DNA from: Chloroflexota bacterium
GTDB taxonomy: Bacteria; Chloroflexota; Anaerolineae; Promineifilales; Promineifilaceae
Assembly: GCA_008501785.1 (NCBI GenBank)
Contig: QQUD01000579.1
Location: 1-7,707, forward strand
Direction of reading: 5' to 3'
DNA: 7,707 nucleotides
Each line of letters begins with the position of its first letter. The first letter of the stretch is position 1. Shown here in pieces: positions 1 to 6,317 of this stretch. The notes under the pieces were generated by a model. The model was not told where the DNA came from. It saw only the letters and a list, made by a program, of their open reading frames with translations, and ran no database searches. A program made the translations under genes and the position numbers.

Positions 1-859
1 TACTGGAACGATGCCAAATTTTGTCAATACGTTTGCTCTTGCTCATGCCTCTATGCAACCAGGAGTCATTAATTGCCTGTAATTTTGCTTGACTCATTAG
101 TAAAAAGCCGGTCAGAAAGTAAACCAGCATGGCAATGAGAATGGTCGGCTGCAATCCAAGCCGTGTCATTGCAAAGACATTGAAGCCGGTAAAAAGGGGT
201 GTCAGATCAAAAGTAGAAATTGTTGCACAAAATGCGAGGAAGATGCCTCCTCCAATCCATTGCGAGAAGTAGAATTTTACTAGCAGTGTGCGGTTGTGTT
301 GAAACGGCCGTTCATCTTCATTCCGTTCGCGCTGTGGCTTTAAATAGAAGTTTGCTTCTACCCAATTGACGGACAGTTGCGAAAAGGTGATTGTGATGCT
401 GATGCTACGCACCCAGGCTAAAATGAGGGTCAATAGGCCGAAAAAGAATAAATTATCGGACATGAGTAACAAGGGGTTGCTTAAATAATCCTGGTACAGA
501 GTCCAGTCAGGGAAGCTGTTGCCAATGCTCCAAGTAAACAGACGTGTTACTAAAATGATGACGATTAGTTCAGCGCCACGATAGGCCAAATTATCTGTTA
601 CACGTTGATTTGGATGTTCTAGCCATAAAGTGGTTAGAATGCCTTCTAACACCACAAAAAAGCAAAATATGGGCATGTACAGCCAGGCTGGCTCGGAAAA
701 GATAAGCGAGAAGAGAGTGACAATGGCCGCATACAATGATGTGATCAGTAGGGTTATTAACATGGGCTGCACAACCCGACGCGACCAGCGGTTGGTGACA
801 TATTGTAGTATCGGATCATCTGGCTTGATGATGTTTTGGCTTAACGGCCGTTCCCTCAT
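1..859 (-). CDS. Multi-pass membrane protein of MoxR/DUF58 operon, 3' end outside window
   Basis: An open frame of 286 codons starts at ATG 859 and runs off the left edge without a stop. It begins MRERPLSQNI. Hydrophobic segments that look like membrane helices lie near residues 32-54, 58-80, 96-112, 134-152, 198-218 and 236-256, with a polar loop (about 170-195) between the fourth and fifth. I see no enzymatic motif in the visible part. The start codon overlaps the DUF58 stop as ATGA, so the two are probably translationally coupled. In related MoxR-DUF58 operons the following genes often encode membrane proteins with DUF4129 or transglutaminase-like domains; neither domain is visible here, though one could lie in the missing C-terminus. 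The reading frame is secure; the family is unknown. Confidence 0.85.
   Translation of the reverse strand, partial: MRERPLSQNIIKPDDPILQYVTNRWSRRVVQPMLITLLITSLYAAIVTLFSLIFSEPAWLYMPIFCFFVVLEGILTTLWLEHPNQRVTDNLAYRGAELIVIILVTRLFTWSIGNSFPDWTLYQDYLSNPLLLMSDNLFFFGLLTLILAWVRSISITITFSQLSVNWVEANFYLKPQRERNEDERPFQHNRTLLVKFYFSQWIGGGIFLAFCATISTFDLTPLFTGFNVFAMTRLGLQPTILIAMLVYFLTGFLLMSQAKLQAINDSWLHRGMSKSKRIDKIWHRSS
303..312. repeat. AACGGCCGTT palindrome, copy 1
   Basis: Exact copy inside the membrane protein gene, read as E-R-P-F (residues 183-186) on the minus strand, in a polar loop. Confidence 0.9.
843..852. repeat. AACGGCCGTT palindrome, copy 2
   Basis: Exact copy immediately after the start codon of the membrane protein, read as E-R-P-L (residues 3-6). 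Confidence 0.9.
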
Positions 860-2148
860 ACCTGCACCTGCCTTGGTTGTCGCCAAGGGGCCAAATCGTA
901 TTCAGCCGTGATGTTAAACGCCATAAACCCCAGCCGCCGCGCACGCTGGCGCACTTCGCCGAAATTGTGGTCTGGTTCCACGCAGATGAGGACAGGATTG
1001 AAGCCACTGCGCACCAGCCGATGCAGCGTTTGACAAGTTTCTACATTACCACGTGCGGTAATCACCAAAATGGTCACACCCCAACTGAGGTGGGAGCAGG
1101 CGGAAATGGCCCACTGCGTAAGCGGAATGGTTTCAGCGTGTTCTATCCGAGCCAGCCGTTCAAGTACTTTCATTAAATGTGAACGGCCGTTTCCGGGTGG
1201 TATCGTCGGAGACAATAACTCGTATGGGTTTTCCTCCCGCAATTTGGCTGCATTTCTGTTAAGTAATCGTCCACTTTCTTCATCAAATTGTACAGTGTCA
1301 TCACCGTGACTTAGGTGCAGTGGATCGATGCCATTGCTGATTAACCCGACAGATTGGCGCTTATCGGTTAAATGTGCGGCTAGTGATGCGCCGATTTCGA
1401 TGGCCCATTCTGTGGCAGTGAGGCGATTTTTGCGATAGTAGGTGGATGTGTGTAGGTCGAGCAAAACGGCCGTTTCCAACGAAATTGCCGGTTCAAACGT
1501 CTTCACCACGAGCTGGCGCGTGTGTGCGCTCGTTTTCCAGTTAATCTGCCGCAGCGAATCCCCAGAGCGAAAATCACGAATACCCATCGGACGCGCCGGG
1601 TCTTCAAATAAACGCTGTCGGCTGGCAATCGTGCCAAATGGCAGTCGAGATGGCAGCCCAAGCTGGGTTAAAGGAATAATGCGCGGATAAATGGTGATGT
1701 ATTCAGACGGGACTTTTCCATCGTATTCAAGAAACCCAAACGAATCACCCGTTGCCAGTCGCATGGGGCCAATCTCATAATACCCACGTCGCTGACCGCG
1801 AATCGTATACGTGTATTCAGATGTTTCATTGCCCCGTAAAGACGCGATCTGGTTCACGCCACCTTCACCGGCGCGTAATTCAAGCGCCAGACTTTCAGAA
1901 AGTTGCAGCCAGGGAATCGAGAATCGGCTCTGATTATCCACCTGAACAATAACTGGCACTTTCTCGCCCCAAAATGCATGGTCTGCGTATTTACGGCTAA
2001 TTTGTACATTTTTCAACTGGCGCGGCGTTTGCCATCGAATCCATGCATACATACCAATGCAAACATAGGCGATGTAAAAAATAAAATCGACCCGCAGCAA
2101 AAAGGCGAAAAAGAGCAGGACGATGATTAAACCTGTAAATTGACCCAT
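856..2148 (-). CDS. DUF58 domain-containing protein
   Basis: A 430-residue protein with two hydrophobic helices near the N-terminus (about residues 5-18 and 22-37), a beta-rich middle part (about 45-155) and the DUF58 hallmark at 191-208: RDFRSGDSLRQINWKTSA, followed by a strand and DLHTS at 231-235. In the family this last position is the start of a von Willebrand A-like fold; the canonical DxSxS metal site is only partly kept. DUF58 proteins regularly sit next to MoxR ATPases and are thought to work with them at the membrane in envelope or protein-maturation tasks. The start ATG is preceded by an in-frame TAA 12 bases upstream, so it cannot be extended. No Shine-Dalgarno sequence is visible before it; a strong hairpin ends 10 bases upstream. 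The stop overlaps the next gene. Confidence 0.93.
   Translation of the reverse strand: MGQFTGLIIVLLFFAFLLRVDFIFYIAYVCIGMYAWIRWQTPRQLKNVQISRKYADHAFWGEKVPVIVQVDNQSRFSIPWLQLSESLALELRAGEGGVNQIASLRGNETSEYTYTIRGQRRGYYEIGPMRLATGDSFGFLEYDGKVPSEYITIYPRIIPLTQLGLPSRLPFGTIASRQRLFEDPARPMGIRDFRSGDSLRQINWKTSAHTRQLVVKTFEPAISLETAVLLDLHTSTYYRKNRLTATEWAIEIGASLAAHLTDKRQSVGLISNGIDPLHLSHGDDTVQFDEESGRLLNRNAAKLREENPYELLSPTIPPGNGRSHLMKVLERLARIEHAETIPLTQWAISACSHLSWGVTILVITARGNVETCQTLHRLVRSGFNPVLICVEPDHNFGEVRQRARRLGFMAFNITAEYDLAPWRQPRQVQV
1182..1191. repeat. AACGGCCGTT palindrome, copy 3
   Basis: Exact copy in the DUF58 gene, read as N-G-R-S (residues 320-323) in a probable loop. Confidence 0.9.
1465..1474. repeat. 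AACGGCCGTT palindrome, copy 4
   Basis: Exact copy in the DUF58 gene, extended to AAACGGCCGTTT, read as E-T-A-V (225-228) in a beta strand. Confidence 0.9.
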
Positions 2149-2158
2149 AGGGAGAAAT

Positions 2159-2211
2159 TATGAGGTATGAAGTATGAAATCATCATTCATACCTCATACC
2201 TCATACCTCAT
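2159..2211. repeat. Heptamer-repeat hairpin between MoxR and DUF58
   Basis: Arms at 2159-2178 and 2186-2205 are complementary at 19 of 20 positions, with a 7-base loop; the single mismatch is a G-U pair in the minus-strand RNA. The right side is three perfect tandem copies of ACCTCAT (2191-2211); the left arm is three degenerate copies of TATGARR. It fills most of the 67-base spacer. The minus-strand RNA carries GAGGT cores that resemble ribosome binding sites, in the 5' arm, so folding could affect DUF58 translation or RNA stability. No T-run follows, so it is not a standard terminator. Confidence 0.85.
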
Positions 2212-2215
2212 AAAT

Positions 2216-3160
2216 CTACAATTCACCGATTTCAAGCGGTGTTTCTTTGAGAATATCGGTGATGATGCGTTGCGTGGTGATGCCGCGCAACGCGCTTTCG
2301 GGGTGGACCAGACAGCGGTGGGAGAGGATGACGGGGGCCAGCCTTTTGACATCGTCGGGCAGGGTGTAGTCACGACCGTTAACAGCCGCAAATGCCTGAA
2401 CGCCGCGATAGAGTGCATGGCTGCCGCGCGGGCTGGCACCTAAGACCAAATCGTGGTGACTTCGCGTAGCGAATGCGAGCCGCACAATATATTCACGAAT
2501 CGTGTCATCCACATGCACAGTCCATATTTTTTGTGCCAAATCGGGGAGCTGGTTGCCATCCACCACTTGTGAAACGGTTTCGATGGGGTGGATGCCGCCC
2601 AGGTTGAGCAGCATTTGGCTTTCGGTGGCTTCGTCGAGGTAGCCGAGGCTGACTTTCATGAAGAACCGGTCGAGCTGGGCTTCGGGCAAGGGGAAAGTGC
2701 CTTCGTATTCGATTGGGTTTTGAGTGGCGATGACGAAGAACGGCCGTTCTAGTCGATGCGTTACCCCGTCTACCGTCACCTGCCCTTCACCCATCGCTTC
2801 CAGCAGGGCCGACTGCGTGCGCGGTGTGGCCCGATTGATTTCATCTGCCAGCAAGACATTGGTGAACGTGGGGCCAGGAATAAACGTAAATCTTTGCTCA
2901 CGCTGATCAAAAATGGAGACTCCTGTGACATCATTAGGCAGCAAATCGGGCGTACATTGGAGGCGTTTGAACTGAATGCCCAAGCTAATCGCCAGGGCGC
3001 GGGCCAGCATCGTTTTGCCAACCCCTGGCACATCTTCCAGCAGTGTATGCCCTTCGCAAAGCAGTGAAACCACTAATAACTTCAAGGCATCTTCTTTGCC
3101 GATAATTACGTTCGATACATTGTCAACCAACTGCTGCGAAAACGATTGTATTTCTTTCAT
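2216..3160 (-). CDS. MoxR-family AAA+ ATPase
   Basis: A 314-residue AAA+ ATPase from ATG 3160. Numbered from there: Walker A in EDVPGVGKT (about 42-50), Walker B LLADEINR (about 103-110), sensor 1 ATQNP (145-149), the MoxR signature GTFPLPEAQLDRF (about 154-166) and sensor 2 GASPRG (about 241-246). All key residues look intact. MoxR proteins are cytosolic chaperone-like ATPases, usually acting with DUF58 or VWA partners on envelope or metal-enzyme targets; DUF58 follows directly. The frame extends upstream to ATG 3226 (22 more residues, MLHFLAFFTN...), but the family normally begins near MKEIQSF, so I prefer 3160. Neither start has a clear Shine-Dalgarno sequence. A promoter-like pair lies at 3249-3277. 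Confidence 0.95.
   Translation of the reverse strand: MKEIQSFSQQLVDNVSNVIIGKEDALKLLVVSLLCEGHTLLEDVPGVGKTMLARALAISLGIQFKRLQCTPDLLPNDVTGVSIFDQREQRFTFIPGPTFTNVLLADEINRATPRTQSALLEAMGEGQVTVDGVTHRLERPFFVIATQNPIEYEGTFPLPEAQLDRFFMKVSLGYLDEATESQMLLNLGGIHPIETVSQVVDGNQLPDLAQKIWTVHVDDTIREYIVRLAFATRSHHDLVLGASPRGSHALYRGVQAFAAVNGRDYTLPDDVKRLAPVILSHRCLVHPESALRGITTQRIITDILKETPLEIGEL
2739..2748. repeat. AACGGCCGTT palindrome, copy 5
   Basis: Exact copy in the MoxR gene, read as E-R-P-F just before the sensor 1 strand. Confidence 0.9.
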
Positions 3161-3248
3161 GCTGTTATGTACTAAAAATGAATGATTCAGATGTTCGTTG
3201 GTGAAAAATGCAAGGAAATGAAGCATCTGGAAAGGTTATTGATACCTG

Positions 3249-3277
3249 ATCATACCAGAGGGTAAATGCGGGGGCAA
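3249..3277 (-). promoter_or_regulatory. Putative sigma70-type promoter for MoxR operon
   Basis: Read on the minus strand: TTGCCC (3277-3272), a 17-base spacer, then TATGAT (3254-3249). This would start transcription near 3242, giving a leader of about 80 bases before ATG 3160 and only about 16 before the alternative ATG 3226. The match is 4/6 and 5/6 to the consensus; it is a prediction only. Confidence 0.45.
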
Positions 3278-3304
3278 TCTGTATGCTCAAAAATGAGGGT
3301 TTTT

Positions 3305-3352
3305 CAGCCGCACTTTGTAACCGTGATTTCTTAATCGCGCTTTATGCGGCTG
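3305..3352. repeat. Two-part inverted repeat in GNAT-MoxR spacer
   Basis: Outer arms CAGCCGCA (3305-3312) and TGCGGCTG (3345-3352) are perfectly complementary. Inside, GTGATT (3323-3328) and AATCGC (3333-3338) pair with one wobble around a TCTT loop. There is no T-run after it on either strand, so it is not a standard intrinsic terminator. It lies just upstream of the putative MoxR promoter and could be a regulatory site or a transcript-end structure for the gene before it. Confidence 0.5.
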
Positions 3353-3359
3353 ACTGGAG

Positions 3360-3377
3360 CACGATTAGGGAATCGTG
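3360..3377. repeat. Small perfect hairpin downstream of GNAT gene
   Basis: CACGATT (3360-3366) and AATCGTG (3371-3377) are perfect inverted copies around AGGG, 20 bases after the stop codon of the GNAT-like gene. It has no U-tract, so a role in transcript 3'-end formation is possible but unproven. Confidence 0.45.
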
Positions 3378-3397
3378 GCTACTTTATTTTGTGTCAT

Positions 3398-3994
3398 TCA
3401 ACCGTAAAAATAAAACACACCACCGCGATTTGGAAAATCAAGGGTCAATTGTCGCGAGAGGTCGCAGTTTTCTAACAGTTGCACCTGCTGTTTGTGGGCG
3501 GCGCGGGTGTGAAAGGTATGATTGTCGAACTGCCATGCATTGTCAAACCATTCTTGCAGGGTTTGCAGCAGCTGCATGTCTAAGCCATCGGTTAATCGCG
3601 GCTCTTTTATCCAAAAGCGGGTGCTGGCCGACAAGTTTGTAAAGTTGTTTGATAGTGTTGAGTCGGCTGGCAGGATGCTTTGCACTGCTTTGATGTAAAT
3701 GCAACCAAGGCATTCGGTTTCATCGGGTGTGAGGACTGTGTAGGTGAAGGCGATGCGCTCTTGGTGTTCTGAAAAGTGCCATTCTAAATCAGCAATGTTT
3801 TCCTCAAGCGTGAAATCGTCGGTAGGCCAGGAGCTGCCGCTCCAGAGGCGCAGCATCGGTTTGCTGACCATGAGGGCAGCGAGGTCTAGCTCGGCGTGGG
3901 CTGGGGTGAGGGGGGTGAGGGTGAAAACGGCCGTTTCTAATCGCTCAGGCACTGGCAATGGGGCTGGATAAAATTGTGATGTTTGCTTGTTCAT
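3398..3994 (-). CDS. Divergent GNAT-like N-acetyltransferase
   Basis: A 198-residue protein beginning MNKQTSQFYP. The stretch ERLETAVFTLTPLTPAHAELDLAALMVSKPMLRLW (positions 18-51 or so) resembles the first strand and helix of GNAT acetyltransferases, and LGCIYIKAV (96-104) resembles the central strand 4. Residues 124-154 (STRFWIKEP, then a helix with LLQTLQEWFDNAW) match the strand 5 and helix region, but the acetyl-CoA binding motif (R/Q-x-x-G-x-G/A) is not recognisable. It may be a degenerate or non-acetylating family member; the substrate is unknown. The frame can be opened upstream to a GTG at 4045, but those 17 residues (MIVIVIEKEI...) are translated from a simple-sequence hairpin, so ATG 3994 is the likelier start. 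It lies alone between aroC and the MoxR operon. Confidence 0.7.
   Translation of the reverse strand: MNKQTSQFYPAPLPVPERLETAVFTLTPLTPAHAELDLAALMVSKPMLRLWSGSSWPTDDFTLEENIADLEWHFSEHQERIAFTYTVLTPDETECLGCIYIKAVQSILPADSTLSNNFTNLSASTRFWIKEPRLTDGLDMQLLQTLQEWFDNAWQFDNHTFHTRAAHKQQVQLLENCDLSRQLTLDFPNRGGVFYFYG
3926..3935. repeat. AACGGCCGTT palindrome, copy 6
   Basis: Exact copy in the GNAT-like gene, extended to AAACGGCCGTTT, read as E-T-A-V (20-23) in the first strand. Confidence 0.9.
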
Positions 3995-4001
3995 AATATT
4001 C

Positions 4002-4060
4002 TCGTGATCGTAATCGATTTCTTTTTCGATCACGATCACGATCACGAATGACGATTACGA
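4002..4060. repeat. CGATCA-repeat hairpin upstream of GNAT gene
   Basis: Arms 4002-4017 and 4026-4041 are complementary at 15 of 16 positions (the odd pair is G-U in minus-strand RNA) around an 8-base T-rich loop. The right side continues as tandem CGATCA units to about 4046 and a related ACGATTACGA at 4051-4060. It occupies most of the 95-base gap between the aroC stop and the likely GNAT start. Confidence 0.8.
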
Positions 4061-4089
4061 ACTAATCCTTAACTGAATACTCAACTCGA

Positions 4090-5340
4090 TTAAAAAAGTT
4101 TGAACTGCTGCTGATCAACCGATTGTGCTTGATGGGACAACACGGCATTCATTAGCTCAATTGCCATGCGAGATTCCAGTGTCACACCAGCACGCACGCC
4201 AACACAAGGGTCATGACGCCCTTTTTCAAGCATAAAATCAATCTCTTCCAAGTTTTTGCGCACAGATTGCTGCGTTTTGACAATGGTTGATGTTGGTTTG
4301 AAGCCGACGCGACATACCAAGGGCATCCCGGTAGTGATGCCGCCGAGCAAACCGCCATGACTGTTTTGCTGGTAGCCAGTGCTGCGAATGGGATCATTGT
4401 TTTCGCTGCCGAGGCGGGAGATAACGGCCGTTCCATCTCCCACTTCACAAGATTGCGCGGCATTGAGTCCCCCTAAAGCGCCCATCAGGCGTACTTTTAA
4501 GCTTTGGTACAGTGGATCACCCACCAATGCCGGGACGTTAAGCGCCACGACCTCAACCGCAGCGCCAATCGAATCGCCATCAATGCGTGTTTTTTTGATG
4601 AGTTCACCTGCTTCTTGGGCAAAGCCTGGGTCAATGGCGTGAATTTCGGCCTTGCTCATGGCTTGTTCAACTGTGGTAATGTCTTCAGGTGAAATGGTTT
4701 GAGATTGTGATTGTTTTAGCAGCAATGTGAAATGTTGGCTTAACGTGTTGGCAGCTTTGAGCGAACCAACCTGGCTAATTGAAGACAAAAAGACCGTGCC
4801 AAAAGTTTTTTGTAGAAAAATGCGGGCCACCGAGCCACCAATCACATCTGAAATGGTGCTGCGATAGCTGGAACGACCGCCACCGCGTATATCGACAAAT
4901 CCTTTGGATTTTTGATACTTTACTAAATCGGTGTGACCTGGGCGGACTGCGCCTTGTTCGCCTTTAAATTGCTCATAATGGCGTGATTTGGTGGAGGATG
5001 AGAGGACGATTGCCGAAATGGGTTCGCCTGTGGTGAAGCCGGTTTCGTAACCGGTGCTGGTGAATGAGTTGTCCTCAACTGTGACTTGAATTTCAGGGCC
5101 AGCAGTGAGTGCATCATGATCTTCCTGGTATAAGCCAGAGAGCAGGACAACTTTGTCTTTTTCGTTGCGTGGTGTGCCGTGCCGATTGCCACCGGGTCGC
5201 CGTCGGTCTAAATAGGTTTGTATTTGCTGCCGGTTGAACTGCAATCCAGGTGGGCAGCCGAAAATAATGGTAGTCACGCCGGGACCGTGTGATTCACCGG
5301 CTCCGGCGACTGCAAAGTAGGGTCCGCCTAAGAGTTCCAT
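4090..5340 (-). CDS. aroC: Chorismate synthase (long, divergent form)
   Basis: Chorismate synthase makes chorismate from 5-enolpyruvylshikimate-3-phosphate, the last shikimate-pathway step, with reduced FMN. The protein has 416 residues against about 350-390 usually. Conserved parts: GESHG (15-19, catalytic His18), DRRRPG (45-50), RPGHTD (133-138, catalytic His136), RGGGRSS (152-158), GDSIGAAVEVVA (255-266), QNSHGGLLGGITTGMP (325-340), FKPTS (347-351) and GRHDPCVGVRA (374-384, Asp377). The three catalytic residues are present. Odd points: an extra segment of roughly 25-30 residues around 71-100, HTD in place of HAD, and YRST in place of the common ARET after GGGRSS. GGAG lies 5 bases before ATG 5340. 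It overlaps the upstream oxidoreductase by 13 bases, so translation is probably coupled. No other shikimate gene is in view. Confidence 0.93.
   Translation of the reverse strand: MELLGGPYFAVAGAGESHGPGVTTIIFGCPPGLQFNRQQIQTYLDRRRPGGNRHGTPRNEKDKVVLLSGLYQEDHDALTAGPEIQVTVEDNSFTSTGYETGFTTGEPISAIVLSSSTKSRHYEQFKGEQGAVRPGHTDLVKYQKSKGFVDIRGGGRSSYRSTISDVIGGSVARIFLQKTFGTVFLSSISQVGSLKAANTLSQHFTLLLKQSQSQTISPEDITTVEQAMSKAEIHAIDPGFAQEAGELIKKTRIDGDSIGAAVEVVALNVPALVGDPLYQSLKVRLMGALGGLNAAQSCEVGDGTAVISRLGSENNDPIRSTGYQQNSHGGLLGGITTGMPLVCRVGFKPTSTIVKTQQSVRKNLEEIDFMLEKGRHDPCVGVRAGVTLESRMAIELMNAVLSHQAQSVDQQQFKLF
4423..4432. repeat. AACGGCCGTT palindrome, copy 7
   Basis: Exact copy in aroC, read as G-T-A-V (residues 303-306). 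Confidence 0.9.
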
Positions 5341-6206
5341 AGATGCTCCATTTGGTGCGCAAAGTTTTTAAGGGCATCGAGGTGCTGCTTTGGCGTTGTG
5401 AGACCTGCGCCCATGGTGTTGATGGAGAAGTGAGTTGCGCCTGCGACTGTCCAATCTTGGATGATTTGCTGCCACAATTCGGGTGAGCCTTTGGCGTAGT
5501 GTAAACGTGGTTCAATGCCGATGTCTGACCGGGAACGGCCGTTTTTCCCCAAATACACATCCAATTTTTCCAGGGTTGCTTTGGCTTGGGCAGCCGTGCG
5601 GAAGTTGGGCATCCATCCCGCACCAAATCGTGCGATACGCGACATGACAGCATCGACATGACCCCCAAACCAAATCGGAATGGGACGCTGCACAGGCATC
5701 GGATTTAAGCCTGCATCAGGGATTGAATGCCAATTACCTTTAAAAGTAACTAAGGGGTCTGTCCACAAGTTTTGCAGCAGTTCTACTTGTTCTTCAATGC
5801 GTTTACCACGCGTGCGGAAATCTTGGTTGAGTGCTTCAAATTCGACTTTGTTCCAGCCAATGCCAATTCCCAAACGAAGACGACCCTGGCACAACACATC
5901 GAGAATGGCGGCTTGTTTAGCGAAAACGGCCGTTTCTCTCTGCGGCAAAATGATAATGCCCGTTGCAAACGCTAATTTGGTTGTGATGGCTGCCATATAG
6001 CTAAACAACATCAATGGTTCGTGAAAAGGATCTTTAAATGTGTAAGGGCCATTCCAACCACCGGGGCGGTCTGGATTGGCCCCCAGAATATGATCGTAGG
6101 CTAGCACATGTGAAAAGCCAAGCCCTGCAACCGTTTGGGCGTAGTCTCGGATGGCAATCGGATCGGCCGGGAATTCAGTTTGTGGAAAAACAACACCAAT
6201 TTTCAT
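5328..6206 (-). CDS. LLM-class flavin/F420-dependent oxidoreductase
   Basis: A 292-residue protein beginning MKIGVVFPQTEF, a TIM-barrel oxidoreductase of the luciferase-like monooxygenase superfamily, closest in appearance to the Rv2161c-type predicted F420-dependent group. Numbered from the upstream ATG 6209, visible family features are YDHIL (38-42), TGIIILPQR (83-91) followed by the helix FAKQAAILDVLCQGRL, GIGIGWNKVEFEA (114-126), RIEEQVELLQNLWTDP (137-152) and PIPIWFGGH (176-184). Substrate and cofactor (F420 or FMN) cannot be told from sequence. Two ATGs stand in tandem (6209 and 6206); GGAG at 6215-6212 is 5 bases from the second, the same spacing as for aroC, so 6206 is preferred. It overlaps aroC by 13 bases and follows a long structured leader. 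Confidence 0.92.
   Translation of the reverse strand: MKIGVVFPQTEFPADPIAIRDYAQTVAGLGFSHVLAYDHILGANPDRPGGWNGPYTFKDPFHEPLMLFSYMAAITTKLAFATGIIILPQRETAVFAKQAAILDVLCQGRLRLGIGIGWNKVEFEALNQDFRTRGKRIEEQVELLQNLWTDPLVTFKGNWHSIPDAGLNPMPVQRPIPIWFGGHVDAVMSRIARFGAGWMPNFRTAAQAKATLEKLDVYLGKNGRSRSDIGIEPRLHYAKGSPELWQQIIQDWTVAGATHFSINTMGAGLTTPKQHLDALKNFAHQMEHLWNS
5534..5543. repeat. AACGGCCGTT palindrome, copy 8
   Basis: Exact copy in the oxidoreductase gene, read as N-G-R-S (residues 223-226 from ATG 6209) in a probable surface loop. Confidence 0.9.
5925..5934. repeat. AACGGCCGTT palindrome, copy 9
   Basis: Exact copy in the oxidoreductase gene, extended to AAACGGCCGTTT, read as E-T-A-V (92-95). Confidence 0.9.
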
Positions 6207-6274
6207 CATAACTCCAATGTAAATCGAATTGCTAATTCGATAGGCGATTTACCAAATCGCACTATGGTTTTCAT
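6206..6274 (-). CDS. Possible 22-residue leader ORF directly before the oxidoreductase
   Basis: A frame starting MKTIVRFGKS and ending FTLEL. Its ATG overlaps the stop of the tiny ORF upstream (ATGA) and its TGA stop (6208-6206) overlaps the oxidoreductase start region (ATGATG). It has no Shine-Dalgarno sequence of its own, and the two hairpins at 6244-6260 and 6223-6241 lie inside it. It may be a real coupled leader peptide or a chance frame. Confidence 0.25.
   Translation of the reverse strand: MKTIVRFGKSPIELAIRFTLEL
6223..6260 (-). promoter_or_regulatory. Tandem hairpins before the oxidoreductase ribosome binding site
   Basis: Two perfect stems stand 2 bases apart: 6244-6260 (7 base pairs, 3-base loop) and 6223-6241 (8 base pairs, 3-base loop). 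The second ends 7 bases before the GGAG at 6215-6212. AAATCG from the first stem could instead pair with CGATTT at the end of the second (6226-6221), so two mutually exclusive folds are possible, as in attenuators or translation switches. Confidence 0.45.
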
Positions 6275-6297
6275 GGGTGGTGGTGTGCCACGTTCAT
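6271..6297 (-). CDS. Possible 8-residue His-rich leader peptide
   Basis: The frame MNVAHHHP starts at ATG 6297 with GAGGAG (6308-6303) 5 bases upstream, the strongest ribosome binding site in the window and the same spacing as for aroC and the oxidoreductase. Three consecutive CAC histidine codons precede Pro and the stop. The stop overlaps the next small ORF. Expression is unproven. Confidence 0.3.
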   Translation of the reverse strand: MNVAHHHP

Positions 6298-6317
6298 GAT
6301 GTCTCCTCAGAAATTTG

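Noticed and set aside
630..911. Plus-strand open frame of 93 codons, and similar plus-strand frames over the window
   Set aside because: They lie opposite well-supported minus-strand genes with recognisable domains, have no domain features themselves and look like antisense shadows.
2191..2211. Heptamer tandem repeat as a CRISPR array or plasmid iteron
   Set aside because: Units are only seven bases with no spacers and only three perfect copies; no Cas or replication gene is near.
3161..3226. Longer MoxR start at ATG 3226
   Set aside because: It adds 22 residues not typical of the family, and would leave only about 16 bases after the predicted transcription start; not fully excluded.
3283..3642. 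Plus-strand open frame of 119 codons, partly in a spacer
   Set aside because: Most of it is opposite the GNAT-like gene, the spacer part is made of inverted repeats, and the predicted protein shows no family features.
6164..6169. CGGCCG at 6164 as another copy of the iterated palindrome
   Set aside because: Only the six-base core matches; the flanks (AT and GG) do not fit the ten-base word.
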